Shown: positions 1 to 7,892 of the stretch, one piece after another | Numbering within the stretch: the first letter of the stretch is position 1 | How the letters are laid out: each line of letters opens with the position of its first letter | NCBI GenBank assembly: GCA_007128755.1 | Contig: SKWV01000187.1 | Coordinates: 1-9,684, forward strand | Direction of reading: 5' to 3' | Length of the DNA: 9,684 bases | Source of the DNA: Trueperaceae bacterium | GTDB lineage: Bacteria; Deinococcota; Deinococci; Deinococcales; Trueperaceae | Program-made: the position numbers and the translations under genes | The notes under the pieces: generated by a model | The model's input: the letters and a program-made list of their open reading frames with translations, nothing else | The model's database searches: none | What the model was told of the DNA's origin: nothing

Positions 1-3000
1 CAGGGCGCCCGTGTCGGGATCGAACTCCGGGACGATGTACGGGGCGTGCCGGGCGCGGGTCGTGCCGAGCACCCACTCGACGTAGGCGGTCAGCGTGATC
101 CGTCGCGGCCGGTCCCAGCGGTCGCGGAGGCGCAGCACCGTCAGCTTGACGCTCTCGTCGGGATGCACGAACGTCTCGAGCTCCTGCTCCAGGCCGTGCG
201 AGTGATGGTCGAACACCGTGCGCCCCGCGCCGTGGCGCACGCGGTAGGCGGCGGGCGCGGGCGCGGGCGCCGGCGTCGGCGACCACACCGCCCCGGTCTC
301 CTCGTCGCGCAGGAAGAACGCCTCGCCGGTCGGGTCGCTCACGGGGTCGTTGCCCCACGGCGTCAGGCGATGCTCACCGCTGTTGCGGCCCCACGTGCAG
401 GAGGCGCCGCTCTCGCTCACCATGAAGCCGAAGCTCGCGTTGGCGATCACGTTGATCCACGGTGCCGGCGGAAGCTGCCCGGGCTCCAGGTGGATGACGT
501 AGTCGGCGTCTCCACTCCCGGCCTCGGCGACGGCTCCCGCGTGAAGCGCCGGTGCGGCGGTCGCGGTCGCGGGATTCGCGGCCGCGGGGTTGGCGCCGGC
601 GGCACCGCCTCCCGCGAAGCCGCCGAAGCCGTTGTCGAGGTGCAGGCCCTCGGGGCGTTCGATGCCGGGGATCTCGGGCGACGGCGCCTTGGACCCGGGA
701 AGCGGCGAGAAGGCGGGCATCGGCTCGCGCGGTTGCACGCGACCGATTTGGGCGCTCAGCGTGCCGGCCGAGGCGTCGAGCACCACCCGAGCGGCCGTGA
801 GGAGCTCACGGACCGCGTCACCGACCTGGTCGGCGGCGCGCACGAACACCTGCCCCGGTCCCTGGAGCTTGCCGAGGCGCCCCATGTCGGTGACGAGCTT
901 GTCGAGGCTGTCGCGGAGCGGTTGGTCGTAGCCGCTCGAGGTCTCGTCGAGGATGACGACGTCGATGCCGATCTGACGGCCGCGCCACCAGGCGTGGCCA
1001 CGCAGGACGTTCCTCACGAACGGCAGCGCATCGGCGTCCTGGACGCGGAGCAGCACGATCGGCCGATCGCCCGATATCCCCTGTGGCCAGAGCGCATCCT
1101 CGAGCGTGCCGGCCGCCGCGTCCGCGGCGCGCATCTCCGGGCGGGGCGCGAGCGCGAGGGCGAGCAGGGCGCTGAGGTCGGCGGCGTCGTGCATGCTCAG
1201 CCCCAGCGCGTCCAGTTCGGCGTCGCTCGCTGCCGTGGCGCGCTCGAAGGCGAAGGCGACGCGTTGCGGCGACTCGAAGCGCTGCAGCGTCGCCATCGCC
1301 GCCTCTTCCGACGGTCCGGTGGTCGTGACGAAGGCGAGCTCGACGGTCGCCTGCGGCTCGAGTTCCACCCGACAGTCGAGCGCCATCACGGGATCGAGGC
1401 TCCCGTCGTCGCTCGACCACGCGTCGTGCTCTCCCATCAGCGCGAGCGGCGCCCGAGCGCTGCCGCCGCGGCCCAGGAAGGCGCGCCGGTCGGTGAGCCA
1501 CCGCAGCGTCTCGCGCACCGACGCCGGCGCCACGAGTCCGTGCACCATCACGCCGGCGCGCTCCTCGGGCGTGCGGCCGCGACGCCGGAACACGAGGGCG
1601 CCCTGCTCGCTGCGGAAGGCGCTCTCCACGAAGAGCCTGACGAAGCCGGGGTGGCGCACGTCCTCCGCGTCGTCCCCGAGCACCACCTCCGCGTAGCTCG
1701 TCACCCAGAGCCGCCTCACGCGGTCGCTCTGATTCGTCAGCGTCACGCGGCGCACCTGCGCGTAATCGCGCTCCGCCACCGCGACGTCGTCGCGCGTGAG
1801 GATGTCGGCGTGGTGGCGCCGGTAGCTCACCATGTCGGGGCCGAAGGTGGCCGAGCACGAGGCGCTGTCGCCGCCCGTCGGCAAGAGGGTCGTGGACCAC
1901 AGTTCGCCCGACGCTTCGTCGCGGACGTAGACGCTCTGCCCGCCCGCCTCGCCGCGGGAGCGCGTGAGCAGGACGCTCCCCCAACGGCTCCAGCGCAAAC
2001 CGCCCTCGTCCGCGAGCGTGAGCGTCGTGCCGTTCGACAGCGGCATCGCCGTGCCCGTCGGACTTCGTGCCTCGACGCTCCAGCGCTCGCCGGCGTCCGC
2101 TGCCGGTGGCGCGCGGCCCTCCTTGACGGGTGCCGGGCGCCGCCAGCGGACCTGCGGCGGCGTCGTGACCGGGATCTGTTCGTGCAGCAGCAGCTCCACG
2201 CTGGCGATCTCGGGATCGGTGTGCAGGCGCTCGACCATGCGGTCGGCGAGCAGGTGGTTCGCCGCCGCGACCATGATCATGCCCTGGTGGTGCGACATGT
2301 AGGTGCGCACCAGGGTGGGGGTCCGGGTCGCCGAGTCGACGGGACCGAAGTCCAGGGACTCGATGAGGCCGTACCGGCCGAGGCCGCCCATCGCCACGAT
2401 GCGTCTGAAGTTCGCCACCACCGCGCGCGGCTGCACCGGGAGCGCCAAGGCCGACGCGTACGGCGCGATCACGAGCCGTTGACCGGGGTCGCTCCTGAGG
2501 CCGATCCGGGGGACGCCGAAGGCGCGGTACTGATAATCGCCCTCGGTCCCGAGCTCCGCGAACGCCGACTCCGAGATGCCCCAAGGCACGCGGTGGCGCT
2601 TGGCGAAAGCGATCTGCTGGCCCACCGCGCCGCGGCAGCTCTCGTGGAGCAGCGTGCGGTGCGGGTTGCGGAGCATCAGCGGCGGCATGAGGTACTCGAA
2701 CATGGTCGCGCTCCACGAGAGCAGCACGCGGGAGCCGCGCAGGCGCGCGATCGGTCGGCCCAGCTGCAGCCAGTGCGCGACCGGCGCCTCCCCCTTGGCG
2801 ATGGCCAGGAGACTGGCGGTGCGCGCCTCGGACGCCAGCAGGTCGTAGTAGTTCCGGTCGTACTCGCCCGCCGAGACGTGGTAGCCGATGCGGAAGAGAT
2901 CACGAGCGGGGTCGTACAGGAAGGCGAAGTCCATCTCGCGCGCCGCTGCCAAGCAGCGTTGCGACAGCGTCCCGAGCTCCCGGCTCAGCTCCTCGGAGCC

Positions 3001-6000
3001 GGCGATGGCTCCCTGGAGCACGTCGATCACCTCGCGGTTCCAGCGGCGCGCCTCCTGGGCGCCCGCGTCCCCCTTCGGGAGCCGAGCGAGCCGCACCTCG
3101 AGGTCGGCGACGATGCTGCGGCTCCGCGCCAGCAGCTCCGGTGCGTGGTCGAGATCGAGCGGGGTGCCGAGGATCTCGAGGAGGTGGCCCGCCGCGTCAC
3201 CCAGCGCCGATCCCGGCGGCGCTTCGGTGTAGATCGCCGGCGGCGCCGCCACCAGCGGCAGCCACGGCGCGATGTCCGACACCTCCCGGACGATGGCCCG
3301 GCTCTCCGAGAGAGCGTGCTCGACCCACGACCGCATGTCGGCGATCGCGAGGAACGCGATCGACCCGCGGTGGGCGTCGATCAGCGCGAGGAGCTCGTCC
3401 GCCGTGGACGGGATGCCGGCGACGAGCCGCTCGAGGGCCGCGAGGCGCTCGGGGAGCGGTGCGTCGCGGGCCGCACGGAGGTCGTGCTCGAACGTCAGGA
3501 TCCGGCGCATCACGGACCGCGCACCGGCGGCCGTGGCCGGGTGGCCGTGCACCAGGTGGTGCTCCACGACCTCCGACAGGACGGCCAGGGTGTCGCCGAC
3601 GCCGTGCAGGCGGCGCGGGTTCGGGAGCGGCAAGGTGCGGATCTCCTCGAGTCCCCGCCCCAGTGCCATCAACGCGGCGGCCAGGTTCCCGCTGTCGACG
3701 GTCGAGACGTAGCGCGGCTCGAGCGTCGTCAGCCGCTGCGTGTCGTACCAGTTGAGCCAGTGGCCGCGGTAGCGGGGCAGGCGGTCGAGCGTATCGAGCG
3801 TGTTGGCCACGCGCGACGCGAGCCCGCGAGCACCGAGGAACCCGAGGTCGTAGGCGGAGAGCGTGCTCACCAGGAGCATCCCGATATTCGTCGGCGAGGT
3901 CCGCCGGGCCACCACGCCCCCCGGATCCTCCTGGTAGTGGTCGGGAGGCAGCCAGTGGTCGCGCGTGTCGACCATCGTCTCGAAGAAGAGCCAGGTGCGG
4001 CGGGCGATCAGCCGCAGCTCGCGCCGCTCGCCCTCACGCAGCGCCTCGCTCGGCCGCTGCGTGCTGCGGCTCGTGCCGGCGACCGTCAGGGGCGAGAGCG
4101 CCCACACCAGCAGGAACGGCAGCGCGGCGCCGAGCGAGCCCGGCGCGACCGCCGCCACGATGAACAGCAGCGTGAGCGAGAGGATCGGCGTCGACGCCAT
4201 CCGTCGCCAGGCGGTCGACGCATCGACGTGGGTACCGACCGCCCCGGCCGCGTGGGCGGCCGTCGTCCATTCGAGCAGACCGCGACGGCTGACCGCCATG
4301 CGGTAGAGGGTCCGCGCCACGGCGTCGACGCTGACGATGCTCTCGTGCGCGAGCAGCACGAGCGACAGCGCCCAGCGCCGCGCCTCCTGCATGACGGCGT
4401 GGCCGCCCGACTCGACGATCGATCGCCAGGCGCGGCCCGCGACGCCGCGGTAGGCGGCCGCCAGGGCGCCGAACAGCATCGGGATCGCCAGGAAGAGGAC
4501 GATCCCCAAGGTCGTAGCGGCCGCGACGCCAGGCTCGAACGCGAGCCAGGCGATGACGAAGAGCGCCAACACGATCGGCTGGTGGACGCTGCGGCGGAGG
4601 TTGTCGCCGATCTTCCAGCGGTCGAGGAGCGACAGCGTGTTGCGCTCGTCGCGTTCACCGCCTGGCAGCCGGCGCGACAGGAGCCATGGCAGCAGCTGCC
4701 AGTCGCCGCGGATCCACCGGTGCAGGCGCCTCGCGTACACGAGGGCGTTCGCCGGGTACTGCTCGTACAGCACGACGCTGCTGGCGAGCCCGACGCTGCC
4801 GTGCACGCCCTCGAAGAGGTCGTGGCTCAACAGGCGGTTCTCGGGCGCGCGACCGCGGAGGCAGCGCTCGAACGCCGGCACGTCGTAGATGCCCTTGCCG
4901 ACGAAGACCGCCTCACCCACGAGGTCGTGGTAGACGTCCGACACCGACTGGCTGTAGAGGTCCACGCCCGTCGTGGTCGCCATCACCTGCATGAAGGAGG
5001 TCTCCTCCGTGAGCGTCGGATCGTTCTCGATCCGCGGCTGGAGCACGGTGTAGCCGGCGAGGAGTCGGCCGGTCTCGCCCTCGACGACGGGGCGGTTGAG
5101 CGGATGCCGGAAGGCGGCGACGAGCTCGGCGGCGGTCCCCGGCGGCAGACGCGTGTCGGCGTCGAGCGTGATCACGAAGCGCACGTCGCGCAGGTCGGCC
5201 GGCTCGTCGTGCATGAAGGCGAAGCTCGTCGCGCCTGCGCCGGTGATGAGGACGTTGAGCTCCTCGAGCTTGCCGCGCTTGCGCTCCCAGCCCATCCAGG
5301 TGCGCTCCACCGGGTTCCAGCGTCGTTCCCGGTGGAGGAGGTGGAAGACCGGGGCGCCGGTGGTGGCGTAGCGCTCGTTGAGCGCTCGGATGCCGCTGCG
5401 CAACGCGTCGAGCAGCTCCGCGTCGTCGGCGACCTCCTGATGGGGGGCGTCGGCGAAGTCGGTGAGGAGCGCGAACGTGAGCCACGGGCGCCGATTGCCG
5501 AGGAAGTGCACCTCGAGCCGCGCGAGCAGCACGTCGACCTCGCCCGACGTGCTCACGATGACGGGCATCACGGCCAGGGTGCGGTTCCCCGGTCCGGAGA
5601 GCTCGTCGGCGTCGAGGCGCGGCAGCTTCCGCGGCGGCACGATCAGCGTGACCAGCCAGTCCACGAGCGCGACGGCCAACGCCAACGCCGGTCCGATGGC
5701 GAACAGCACGGCGAAGAGGAGCGAGGCGACGCCGCCCTGCGCGCCGAACAGCCAGGACATGGGCACCAACGTGACCACCGCCCAGACCAGGAGGATGGCG
5801 GTCATGTAGATCCCCAGCGCGCGCGCTCCGAGGCTTCGGCGCAGTCGCATGGACACGTCGGGGACGTGATCGATCTCCCGTTCCAACGCCGCGCGTCCCT
5901 CGGCGAGCAGGTAGGTGCCGACGTGGGCCCTGCGTTCGTCGGCCGCGGCGTCGTCTCGATGGGGCTGCGCCTCGCCGGCGAGGCGCAGCGCGGCCCGCGC

Positions 6001-6738
6001 CACGGCCTCCTCGTCATGCGTCGCGGATCCCCTGGCCAGCCGCTCGACCGCCTCGCGGTAGCGGTCGCGCGTCTCGAAGCTCATGGACCCGTACCAACGA
6101 TCGCGGCGGAGCACGCGCTCGACCCGACTCGCCTCCTCGACGAAGACCTTCCAGTCGTACGTCGAGATGTCGCGCAGGGCTCTGATCGCCCACGCGAGGT
6201 CCTGGTCGGGATCGGCGTCCGCGTCTCCTCGGACCGCGGCGGCGACCTCGGCCGCGCTCGGGGCGAGCGCCTCCAAGATCGCCAGGCGCAGCATGGCCGG
6301 GAGGGCCCAGAGCTCACCGATCGTCAGGGGCGTCACCTCCTGGTACTCGGTCAGCAGCGGGTCGATCTCGTCCAGCACCAGGGGTCGGTCCATGCCGTCG
6401 ACGAGTGCCTTGGCGAGCGCGTAGACGCGGGGGCGACCGGGCCAAGTGCCGCTGCCCGCGAGCGCGAGTCGGCGGTAGTAGCCGGTGGGCAGGCTGCCGC
6501 GCACTTGGTTGAGGTTCTCCTGGATCACGTAGTCGTTGTCGAGGAGCCATTCGACCGCACCGGGGCGGTCTCCGGGGCCCCAACGCGCCGCCGCGAGCAC
6601 GCGGTAGGTGGTGTCGAAGCCGCGTTCGAGTTCACGGATCCGCTGCGTGATGAACGACTCGCGCTGCCCGCCGCCGGCCCTCGCGTGGGCCTCGGCCAGG
6701 CGGCGCACCTCGGCGCGTAGGCTAGTATCCGTGCTCAT
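1..6738 (-). CDS. ndvB: Cyclic beta-1,2-glucan synthase (NdvB/ChvB/Cgs family), N-terminal 2246 residues, 3' end beyond the left edge
   Basis: Family knowledge: these giant inner-membrane enzymes use UDP-glucose to build, trim and cyclise osmoregulated periplasmic glucans, combining a GT84 polymerase with a GH94 phosphorylase. Seen here: an N-terminal domain with EWLLDN (63-68) and PLTIGELWALP (137-147); two membrane segments at about 310-366; a GT84 domain with Asp427, DAD 526-528, Asp640 and RxxRW 671-675, which fits the D, DxD, D, (Q/R)xxRW signature; about four more membrane segments at 727-767 and 847-887; a glycoamylase-like domain at about 1265-1495 ending in YMSHHQGM (HHQGM 1483-1487); a first GH94 beta-sandwich at about 1550-1710; and a second starting near 2090. 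The family is about 2800-2900 residues, so roughly 600 are missing, including most of the GH94 catalytic barrel. The start is the ATG at 6738, with GGGGAG just upstream and no upstream in-frame start. Motifs checked at 6738, 5163, 4716, 2292 and 504 share one frame, so no net frameshift is visible. The exact glucan product is inferred. Confidence 0.95.
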   Translation of the reverse strand, partial: MSTDTSLRAEVRRLAEAHARAGGGQRESFITQRIRELERGFDTTYRVLAAARWGPGDRPGAVEWLLDNDYVIQENLNQVRGSLPTGYYRRLALAGSGTWPGRPRVYALAKALVDGMDRPLVLDEIDPLLTEYQEVTPLTIGELWALPAMLRLAILEALAPSAAEVAAAVRGDADADPDQDLAWAIRALRDISTYDWKVFVEEASRVERVLRRDRWYGSMSFETRDRYREAVERLARGSATHDEEAVARAALRLAGEAQPHRDDAAADERRAHVGTYLLAEGRAALEREIDHVPDVSMRLRRSLGARALGIYMTAILLVWAVVTLVPMSWLFGAQGGVASLLFAVLFAIGPALALAVALVDWLVTLIVPPRKLPRLDADELSGPGNRTLAVMPVIVSTSGEVDVLLARLEVHFLGNRRPWLTFALLTDFADAPHQEVADDAELLDALRSGIRALNERYATTGAPVFHLLHRERRWNPVERTWMGWERKRGKLEELNVLITGAGATSFAFMHDEPADLRDVRFVITLDADTRLPPGTAAELVAAFRHPLNRPVVEGETGRLLAGYTVLQPRIENDPTLTEETSFMQVMATTTGVDLYSQSVSDVYHDLVGEAVFVGKGIYDVPAFERCLRGRAPENRLLSHDLFEGVHGSVGLASSVVLYEQYPANALVYARRLHRWIRGDWQLLPWLLSRRLPGGERDERNTLSLLDRWKIGDNLRRSVHQPIVLALFVIAWLAFEPGVAAATTLGIVLFLAIPMLFGALAAAYRGVAGRAWRSIVESGGHAVMQEARRWALSLVLLAHESIVSVDAVARTLYRMAVSRRGLLEWTTAAHAAGAVGTHVDASTAWRRMASTPILSLTLLFIVAAVAPGSLGAALPFLLVWALSPLTVAGTSRSTQRPSEALREGERRELRLIARRTWLFFETMVDTRDHWLPPDHYQEDPGGVVARRTSPTNIGMLLVSTLSAYDLGFLGARGLASRVANTLDTLDRLPRYRGHWLNWYDTQRLTTLEPRYVSTVDSGNLAAALMALGRGLEEIRTLPLPNPRRLHGVGDTLAVLSEVVEHHLVHGHPATAAGARSVMRRILTFEHDLRAARDAPLPERLAALERLVAGIPSTADELLALIDAHRGSIAFLAIADMRSWVEHALSESRAIVREVSDIAPWLPLVAAPPAIYTEAPPGSALGDAAGHLLEILGTPLDLDHAPELLARSRSIVADLEVRLARLPKGDAGAQEARRWNREVIDVLQGAIAGSEELSRELGTLSQRCLAAAREMDFAFLYDPARDLFRIGYHVSAGEYDRNYYDLLASEARTASLLAIAKGEAPVAHWLQLGRPIARLRGSRVLLSWSATMFEYLMPPLMLRNPHRTLLHESCRGAVGQQIAFAKRHRVPWGISESAFAELGTEGDYQYRAFGVPRIGLRSDPGQRLVIAPYASALALPVQPRAVVANFRRIVAMGGLGRYGLIESLDFGPVDSATRTPTLVRTYMSHHQGMIMVAAANHLLADRMVERLHTDPEIASVELLLHEQIPVTTPPQVRWRRPAPVKEGRAPPAADAGERWSVEARSPTGTAMPLSNGTTLTLADEGGLRWSRWGSVLLTRSRGEAGGQSVYVRDEASGELWSTTLLPTGGDSASCSATFGPDMVSYRRHHADILTRDDVAVAERDYAQVRRVTLTNQSDRVRRLWVTSYAEVVLGDDAEDVRHPGFVRLFVESAFRSEQGALVFRRRGRTPEERAGVMVHGLVAPASVRETLRWLTDRRAFLGRGGSARAPLALMGEHDAWSSDDGSLDPVMALDCRVELEPQATVELAFVTTTGPSEEAAMATLQRFESPQRVAFAFERATAASDAELDALGLSMHDAADLSALLALALAPRPEMRAADAAAGTLEDALWPQGISGDRPIVLLRVQDADALPFVRNVLRGHAWWRGRQIGIDVVILDETSSGYDQPLRDSLDKLVTDMGRLGKLQGPGQVFVRAADQVGDAVRELLTAARVVLDASAGTLSAQIGRVQPREPMPAFSPLPGSKAPSPEIPGIERPEGLHLDNGFGGFAGGGAAGANPAAANPATATAAPALHAGAVAEAGSGDADYVIHLEPGQLPPAPWINVIANASFGFMVSESGASCTWGRNSGEHRLTPWGNDPVSDPTGEAFFLRDEETGAVWSPTPAPAPAPAAYRVRHGAGRTVFDHHSHGLEQELETFVHPDESVKLTVLRLRDRWDRPRRITLTAYVEWVLGTTRARHAPYIVPEFDPDTGAL
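253..270 (-). repeat. Three tandem copies of GGGCGC inside the glucan synthase
   Basis: Three perfect copies of the hexamer GGGCGC lie head to tail. Read on the minus strand in the synthase frame, they encode alternating Pro and Ala within SPTPAPAPAPAAYRVRHG, a surface-loop-like stretch of the second GH94 beta-sandwich. The repeat length is a multiple of three, so copy-number change would keep the frame. Confidence 0.6.
508..615 (-). other. Low-complexity Ala/Gly/Pro insert inside the glucan synthase
   Basis: Residues about 2042-2077 of the synthase are almost entirely Ala, Gly, Pro, Asn and Thr, for example GGGAAGANPAAANPATATAA. They sit between NGFGGF and DYVI at the entrance to the second GH94 beta-sandwich. 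As I remember the family, these two blocks are normally joined by only a few residues (NG-GGF...G-EYVI). The reading frame continues cleanly on both sides, so this is an in-frame insertion and not a break. Confidence 0.6.
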
Positions 6739-6749
6739 GCGCTCCCCTA
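6739..6749 (-). promoter_or_regulatory. Ribosome binding site of the glucan synthase gene, overlapping the upstream stop codon
   Basis: On the minus strand the junction reads TAGGGGAGCGCATG. The TAG is the stop of the universal stress protein gene, GGGGAG is a purine-rich Shine-Dalgarno-like element sharing the G of that stop, and ATG starts the synthase. The spacing from GGAG to ATG is short (3 nt). With only 8 nt between stop and start there is no room for a promoter, so a terminating ribosome could reinitiate directly. Translational coupling is inferred from this layout. Confidence 0.7.
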
Positions 6750-7682
6750 GCCGCTCGACGGTCCACGCGCGGCCTCTCGGCCGGAACCGTGTTGGCCCCC
6801 CTGGAGCACGATGATCGGTGCGCGGCATCCATCGAGGAGCGCTCTGGCCACGCTGCCGATCCGGACGCGCGCGTTGGTCGCGCAGCGTGCGTCGAGGGCG
6901 ATCAGGTCGACGTCGGGCGCCGTCGCGATCGCCGTGACCTCCTCGGCGGCATCGGGCGTCTGGAGGAGCCGTCCCTCGACCCGGAGGTCGTCACGCGTGA
7001 GCGTGTTCTCGACCTCGCGCAGGTAGCGCTCGCCGCGTTCATGGCGGATCCGCGTGAGCCGCTCGAGCAGGTCCTCCTCCTCGCTGGAGGGCGGCAGCCG
7101 ATCGCCCGTCCGGGGCGTCTCGGGCATGACGTGCAGCACGTGCAGCGTGGCGGCGTGTCGCTGCGCGATCGTCGCCGCCGGGAAGAGCGCCCACTCGCTC
7201 GCGGTGGAGCCGTCGACGGGCACGAGCACGCGATCGTAATGGATGGCCGACGCCGAGCGCGCGCTCGCGGCCTCGGGTCGCACCACCATCACGGAGGTCT
7301 CGACGCGCGACAGGACCTTCTGGGCCGTCCCTCCGAGCGCGAAGCCCGAGGCCGCCCCCCCTCCGTGGGAGGTGAGCACGACCATGGCCACGTCCTCGCG
7401 CTCGCTGTGGCGCACGATCTCGTCCGCGATACCACCGACGGCCACGGCGGTGGCGACGTCGGCACCCTGCTCGCTCAAGCGTGCCGCCATCTGGTCCAAG
7501 TAGGCGGCCGCCTCGGTGCGCAGGAAGCGGTTCTCGATGCCTTCCTCGTCGTCGCCTCCCGGGTGGAGCACCCTGAGTAGCAGCAAGCCGTCGGCCATCG
7601 CCTCGACGACCGCCGCGGCGTGCCACAGGGCCGCCTCACTGGCGAGCGAGCCATCGAGCGGAACCAGGATGCGGCGTGTCAT
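6747..7682 (-). CDS. Tandem-domain universal stress protein (UspA family), 311 aa
   Basis: This is a cytoplasmic protein made of two fused Usp domains. Family knowledge: Usp domains have an alpha/beta nucleotide-binding fold, often bind ATP, and act in survival of starvation, osmotic or oxidative stress. Domain 1 spans about 3-136 and opens with RILVPLDGS (Asp10). Domain 2 spans about 148-294 and opens with RVLVPVDGS (Asp157). The ATP-binding signature G-2x-G-9x-G(S/T) is degenerate in both: domain 1 has SHGGG...LGGTAQKVL (105-124), and domain 2 has DARCATN...IGSVARALL (264-283), which keeps the GS but lacks the first glycine. A short Gly/Ser/Arg tail follows position 295. The start at 7682 was preferred because GGGGGGAG lies 6 nt upstream and family members begin just before the first beta strand; an ATG 16 codons upstream (7730) would add an unrelated leader. 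It sits 8 bp before the glucan synthase, so joint expression is likely. Confidence 0.93.
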   Translation of the reverse strand: MTRRILVPLDGSLASEAALWHAAAVVEAMADGLLLLRVLHPGGDDEEGIENRFLRTEAAAYLDQMAARLSEQGADVATAVAVGGIADEIVRHSEREDVAMVVLTSHGGGAASGFALGGTAQKVLSRVETSVMVVRPEAASARSASAIHYDRVLVPVDGSTASEWALFPAATIAQRHAATLHVLHVMPETPRTGDRLPPSSEEEDLLERLTRIRHERGERYLREVENTLTRDDLRVEGRLLQTPDAAEEVTAIATAPDVDLIALDARCATNARVRIGSVARALLDGCRAPIIVLQGGQHGSGREAARGPSSG

Positions 7683-7688
7683 GCGACT

Positions 7689-7696
7689 CTCCCCCC
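7689..7696 (-). promoter_or_regulatory. Ribosome binding site of the universal stress protein gene
   Basis: The minus strand carries GGGGGGAG ending 6 nt before the ATG at 7682-7680. This spacing and purine content fit a good Shine-Dalgarno sequence, and it decides the start in favour of the shorter 311-residue form over the ATG at 7730. Confidence 0.7.
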
Positions 7697-7775
7697 GGCT
7701 CCCGATCGGACGCTCACTCGTGGACGACACGACCTACGGCGCCGCGCACGAGTCGGTGGGCGGGGCCTACGAAGC

Positions 7776-7799
7776 ACGACCTCATTGTGCGGGCGTTCC
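7776..7799 (-). promoter_or_regulatory. Speculative ECF-sigma-type promoter upstream of the stress protein gene
   Basis: On the minus strand GGAAC (7799-7795) is followed after 16 nt by CGT (7778-7776). GGAAC with a CGT-type -10 box at about this spacing is the general pattern of ECF (extracytoplasmic-stress) sigma factor promoters. It lies about 94 nt before the stress-protein ATG. Such short boxes can easily arise by chance in 210 bp of GC-rich DNA, and I selected the match after looking, so confidence is low. Confidence 0.15.
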
Positions 7800-7841
7800 C
7801 GTACCCGACCGCCGACGACGGTCACGCGGCAGCGACCCGGG

Positions 7842-7858
7842 CCACCCAAGGGGGGTGG
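7842..7858 (-). terminator. Weak hairpin downstream of the RND exporter gene, possible terminator
   Basis: On the minus strand CCACCC-CCCTT-GGGTGG forms a perfect 6-bp stem with a 5-nt loop, about 35-50 nt after the exporter stop codon. No T tract follows; the next bases are CCCGGG. It therefore does not meet the usual rule for an intrinsic terminator. It could weakly end or attenuate the exporter transcript, or have no role. Confidence 0.25.
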
Positions 7859-7892
7859 TCGAGGCGTCGTCGGGTCGGCCGGGGATGCTCGG

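Larger units (their letters stand above)
7683..7892 (-). other. Intergenic gap between RND exporter and universal stress protein genes
   Basis: No supportable gene lies here. Arginine-rich open frames that cross it on the plus strand run into both flanking genes and show no family signature. The gap holds the stress-protein ribosome binding site, a GC hairpin near the exporter stop, a small inverted repeat TCGTG-N5-CACGA at 7718-7732 about 36-50 nt before the stress-protein start, and a possible promoter-like pair of boxes. It is the only stretch in the window long enough to hold a promoter for the stress protein/synthase pair. No strong sigma-70 type promoter is visible. Confidence 0.6.

Noticed and set aside
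818..2716. 632-codon minus-strand open frame
   Set aside because: It is a shifted-frame shadow inside the glucan synthase on the same strand, rich in Arg, Pro, Gly and Ala with no motif. The synthase frame here carries HHQGM and the first GH94 beta-sandwich.
46..6720. 2224-codon plus-strand open frame as a gene
   Set aside because: It is the codon-aligned antisense of the glucan synthase, whose minus-strand frame carries GT84, glycoamylase-like and GH94 motifs in order. The plus-strand product is Arg/His/Ala-rich with no domain signature.
6789..7580. 263-codon plus-strand open frame
   Set aside because: It is antisense to the universal stress protein gene. The minus strand has two clear Usp domains and a good ribosome binding site.
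7683..7730. Longer N-terminus for the universal stress protein (start at 7730)
   Set aside because: The added 16 residues resemble nothing in Usp proteins. The start at 7682 has a strong ribosome binding site 6 nt upstream and lies just before the first beta strand.
7718..7732. Inverted repeat TCGTG-N5-CACGA as an operator
   Set aside because: A 5-bp repeat is too short to support a binding site in GC-rich DNA. It is kept only as a note in the gap entry.
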